From Parvibaculum sp. (GTDB taxonomy: Bacteria > Pseudomonadota > Alphaproteobacteria > Parvibaculales > Parvibaculaceae): DNA of 64,000 nt. The DNA is taken from assembly GCA_030649335.1 (NCBI GenBank), contig JAUSLL010000119.1:1-64000 (forward strand), in the 5' to 3' direction. Every line of letters begins with the position of its first letter. The first letter of the stretch is position 1. A program made the translations under genes and the position numbers. The notes beneath the pieces are model-generated. The model was not told where the DNA came from. It worked only from the letters and a program-made list of their open reading frames with translations, and made no database searches. This document shows, one piece after another, positions 63,156 through 64,000 of this stretch.

Positions 63156-64000
63156 CAGTTCGTTGATACCTCTGATTTTGCTACAGGCGAAAATTCCAAG
63201 CGTAAAAAAATCCGTGAGAAAAGGCTCAGGCAGCAACTATTCCATCTCCAGACGGTTCCTCAATTTGTAAGCAGATTCGATGACGGGGATTGGCAGTGAC
63301 CTGCCCCGTAGAACTGGACCATTTAAAGCTGGAAAATTCCGATTTGACGTCTATAGAGGAGCGAGGGAATTTCCATACTTGAACATTATCGGGCGGATGG
63401 CCCCCGAGATTGCGACCGAAATTTCCGAATTTCATTGAGCTTGAACTCACCGTCGGTGGTTTGGGTTTAATTGATCCGTTTCCGGATAAACACATCCGCA
63501 GTCTGATCTACTTATTGCGTAATTAGCCAAAAAAGCTGAGAAAACGTCAATAGACTGTATGGGCAATACGGATTGTTGACGTTTGAATTGTCGCCCCTCA
63601 TTTTTATCGCGTGCGATCCTTAGCTCTCCGAACCTCAGAGATTTTTCGATTGTTCCCTGTAATCTGAGCGCGCTTCACTATCCGTCTTCTTCTTGAGACG
63701 AGATCAGCCCAAATCTGGTGGAGTTTGCGGGGCTCAGGTCACACCGGCTCTATTCGGTGTTCAACCCGTCGTCTGAGATAGTTATGAATTTGTTCTGCCT
63801 TATGGGGCGGGAAGACAGAACTGATTCGACGTTGAGTGTAGTCGTCCATTATTTTTATGAGAATGTGATCACGCATTGCTGTCTCCAATCTTCAATTTGA
63901 GGGAAGCTCAATGAGATCTTCTGTATGTCATTGAAATGCGTCAGGCTCTTTTAGCGGGAGGCTATAACGAAGACCATTTCGTCCGCTCCCTGTGCTGTCG
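63156..64000. other. 845 bp without a recognised gene
   Basis: Short ORFs on both strands show no family features. TGACCTGCCCCGTAGAACTGG at about 63297 recalls the ends of IS3-family elements, and the region is AT-richer than its neighbours, so insertion-sequence debris is possible. No transposase domain was seen. Confidence 0.3.

Noticed and set aside
63226-63495. 89-residue minus-strand ORF near the right edge
   Set aside because: No domain, no neighbour support, and it overlaps probable insertion-element debris.

Overview
The window looks like a chromosomal segment of an alphaproteobacterium. The left edge carries rpsA-cmk-aroA and a TIGR02300/FYDLN zinc-ribbon gene next to tRNA-Ala(GGC), a neighbourhood typical of the order Hyphomicrobiales and relatives. 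The class II (CP4-like) EPSP synthase and the DUF3489-DUF2924-serine recombinase module fit this. The species cannot be fixed from the sequence alone.

Layout. 1-4.2 kb is conserved core: rpsA (cut by the window edge), cmk, aroA, the acidic FYDLN protein and tRNA-Ala. Everything to the right reads as accessory DNA inserted beside that tRNA. 4.25-17 kb is the mobile/defence part: a 248-bp block that recurs at 43.05 kb, a degenerate second tRNA 3' end, the recombinase module, a complete type II-C CRISPR-Cas9 locus (16-repeat array, cas2, cas1, cas9 and a tracrRNA with promoter and terminator), an orphan ParB-like/DNA methyltransferase pair, and an XRE + ImmA/IrrE pair. 17.2-26 kb is a homoprotocatechuate-like meta-cleavage cluster (HpaB-type hydroxylase, semialdehyde dehydrogenase, extradiol dioxygenase, FAH-family hydrolase, hydratase, HpaI-type aldolase) built around a TetR gene, followed by a P450. 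26.3-37 kb holds an RND efflux tripartite system, divergent PepSY/small secreted genes, a two-component system whose kinase is frameshifted in a poly-T tract, and a JmjC/cupin oxygenase beside two Asp-rich exported proteins. 37.4-42 kb is a tightly overlapping five-gene operon encoding a beta-barrel, small secreted proteins, a large Cys-rich repeat protein and a DsbA-like oxidase; trxC follows.

At 43.05 kb the 248-bp block recurs, joined directly to a decayed copy of the ImmA/IrrE gene. Then come a molybdenum hydroxylase (CoxSML form II-like) operon with crotonase, CoA-transferase, fumarylacetoacetase-like protein, unknown protein and hydrolase (44.5-53.2 kb), a TetR gene, and a full bph-type operon (54.7-62.1 kb). 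The last runs from ring-hydroxylating dioxygenase alpha/beta through diol dehydrogenase, extradiol dioxygenase, C-C hydrolase, hydratase, acylating acetaldehyde dehydrogenase and aldolase, and ends with an AraC regulator. The final 0.85 kb has no convincing gene.

How it fits together. This is a composite catabolic island with two independent meta-cleavage routes feeding pyruvate/aldehyde metabolism, a third uncharacterised CoA-dependent route, an efflux system, and a CRISPR defence module, all accreted at tRNA-Ala. Several palindromes and shared elements at operon fronts look like operators and are listed separately. Electron-transfer partners for the Rieske oxygenase, a flavin reductase for the HpaB homologue and a CHM isomerase are not encoded here.
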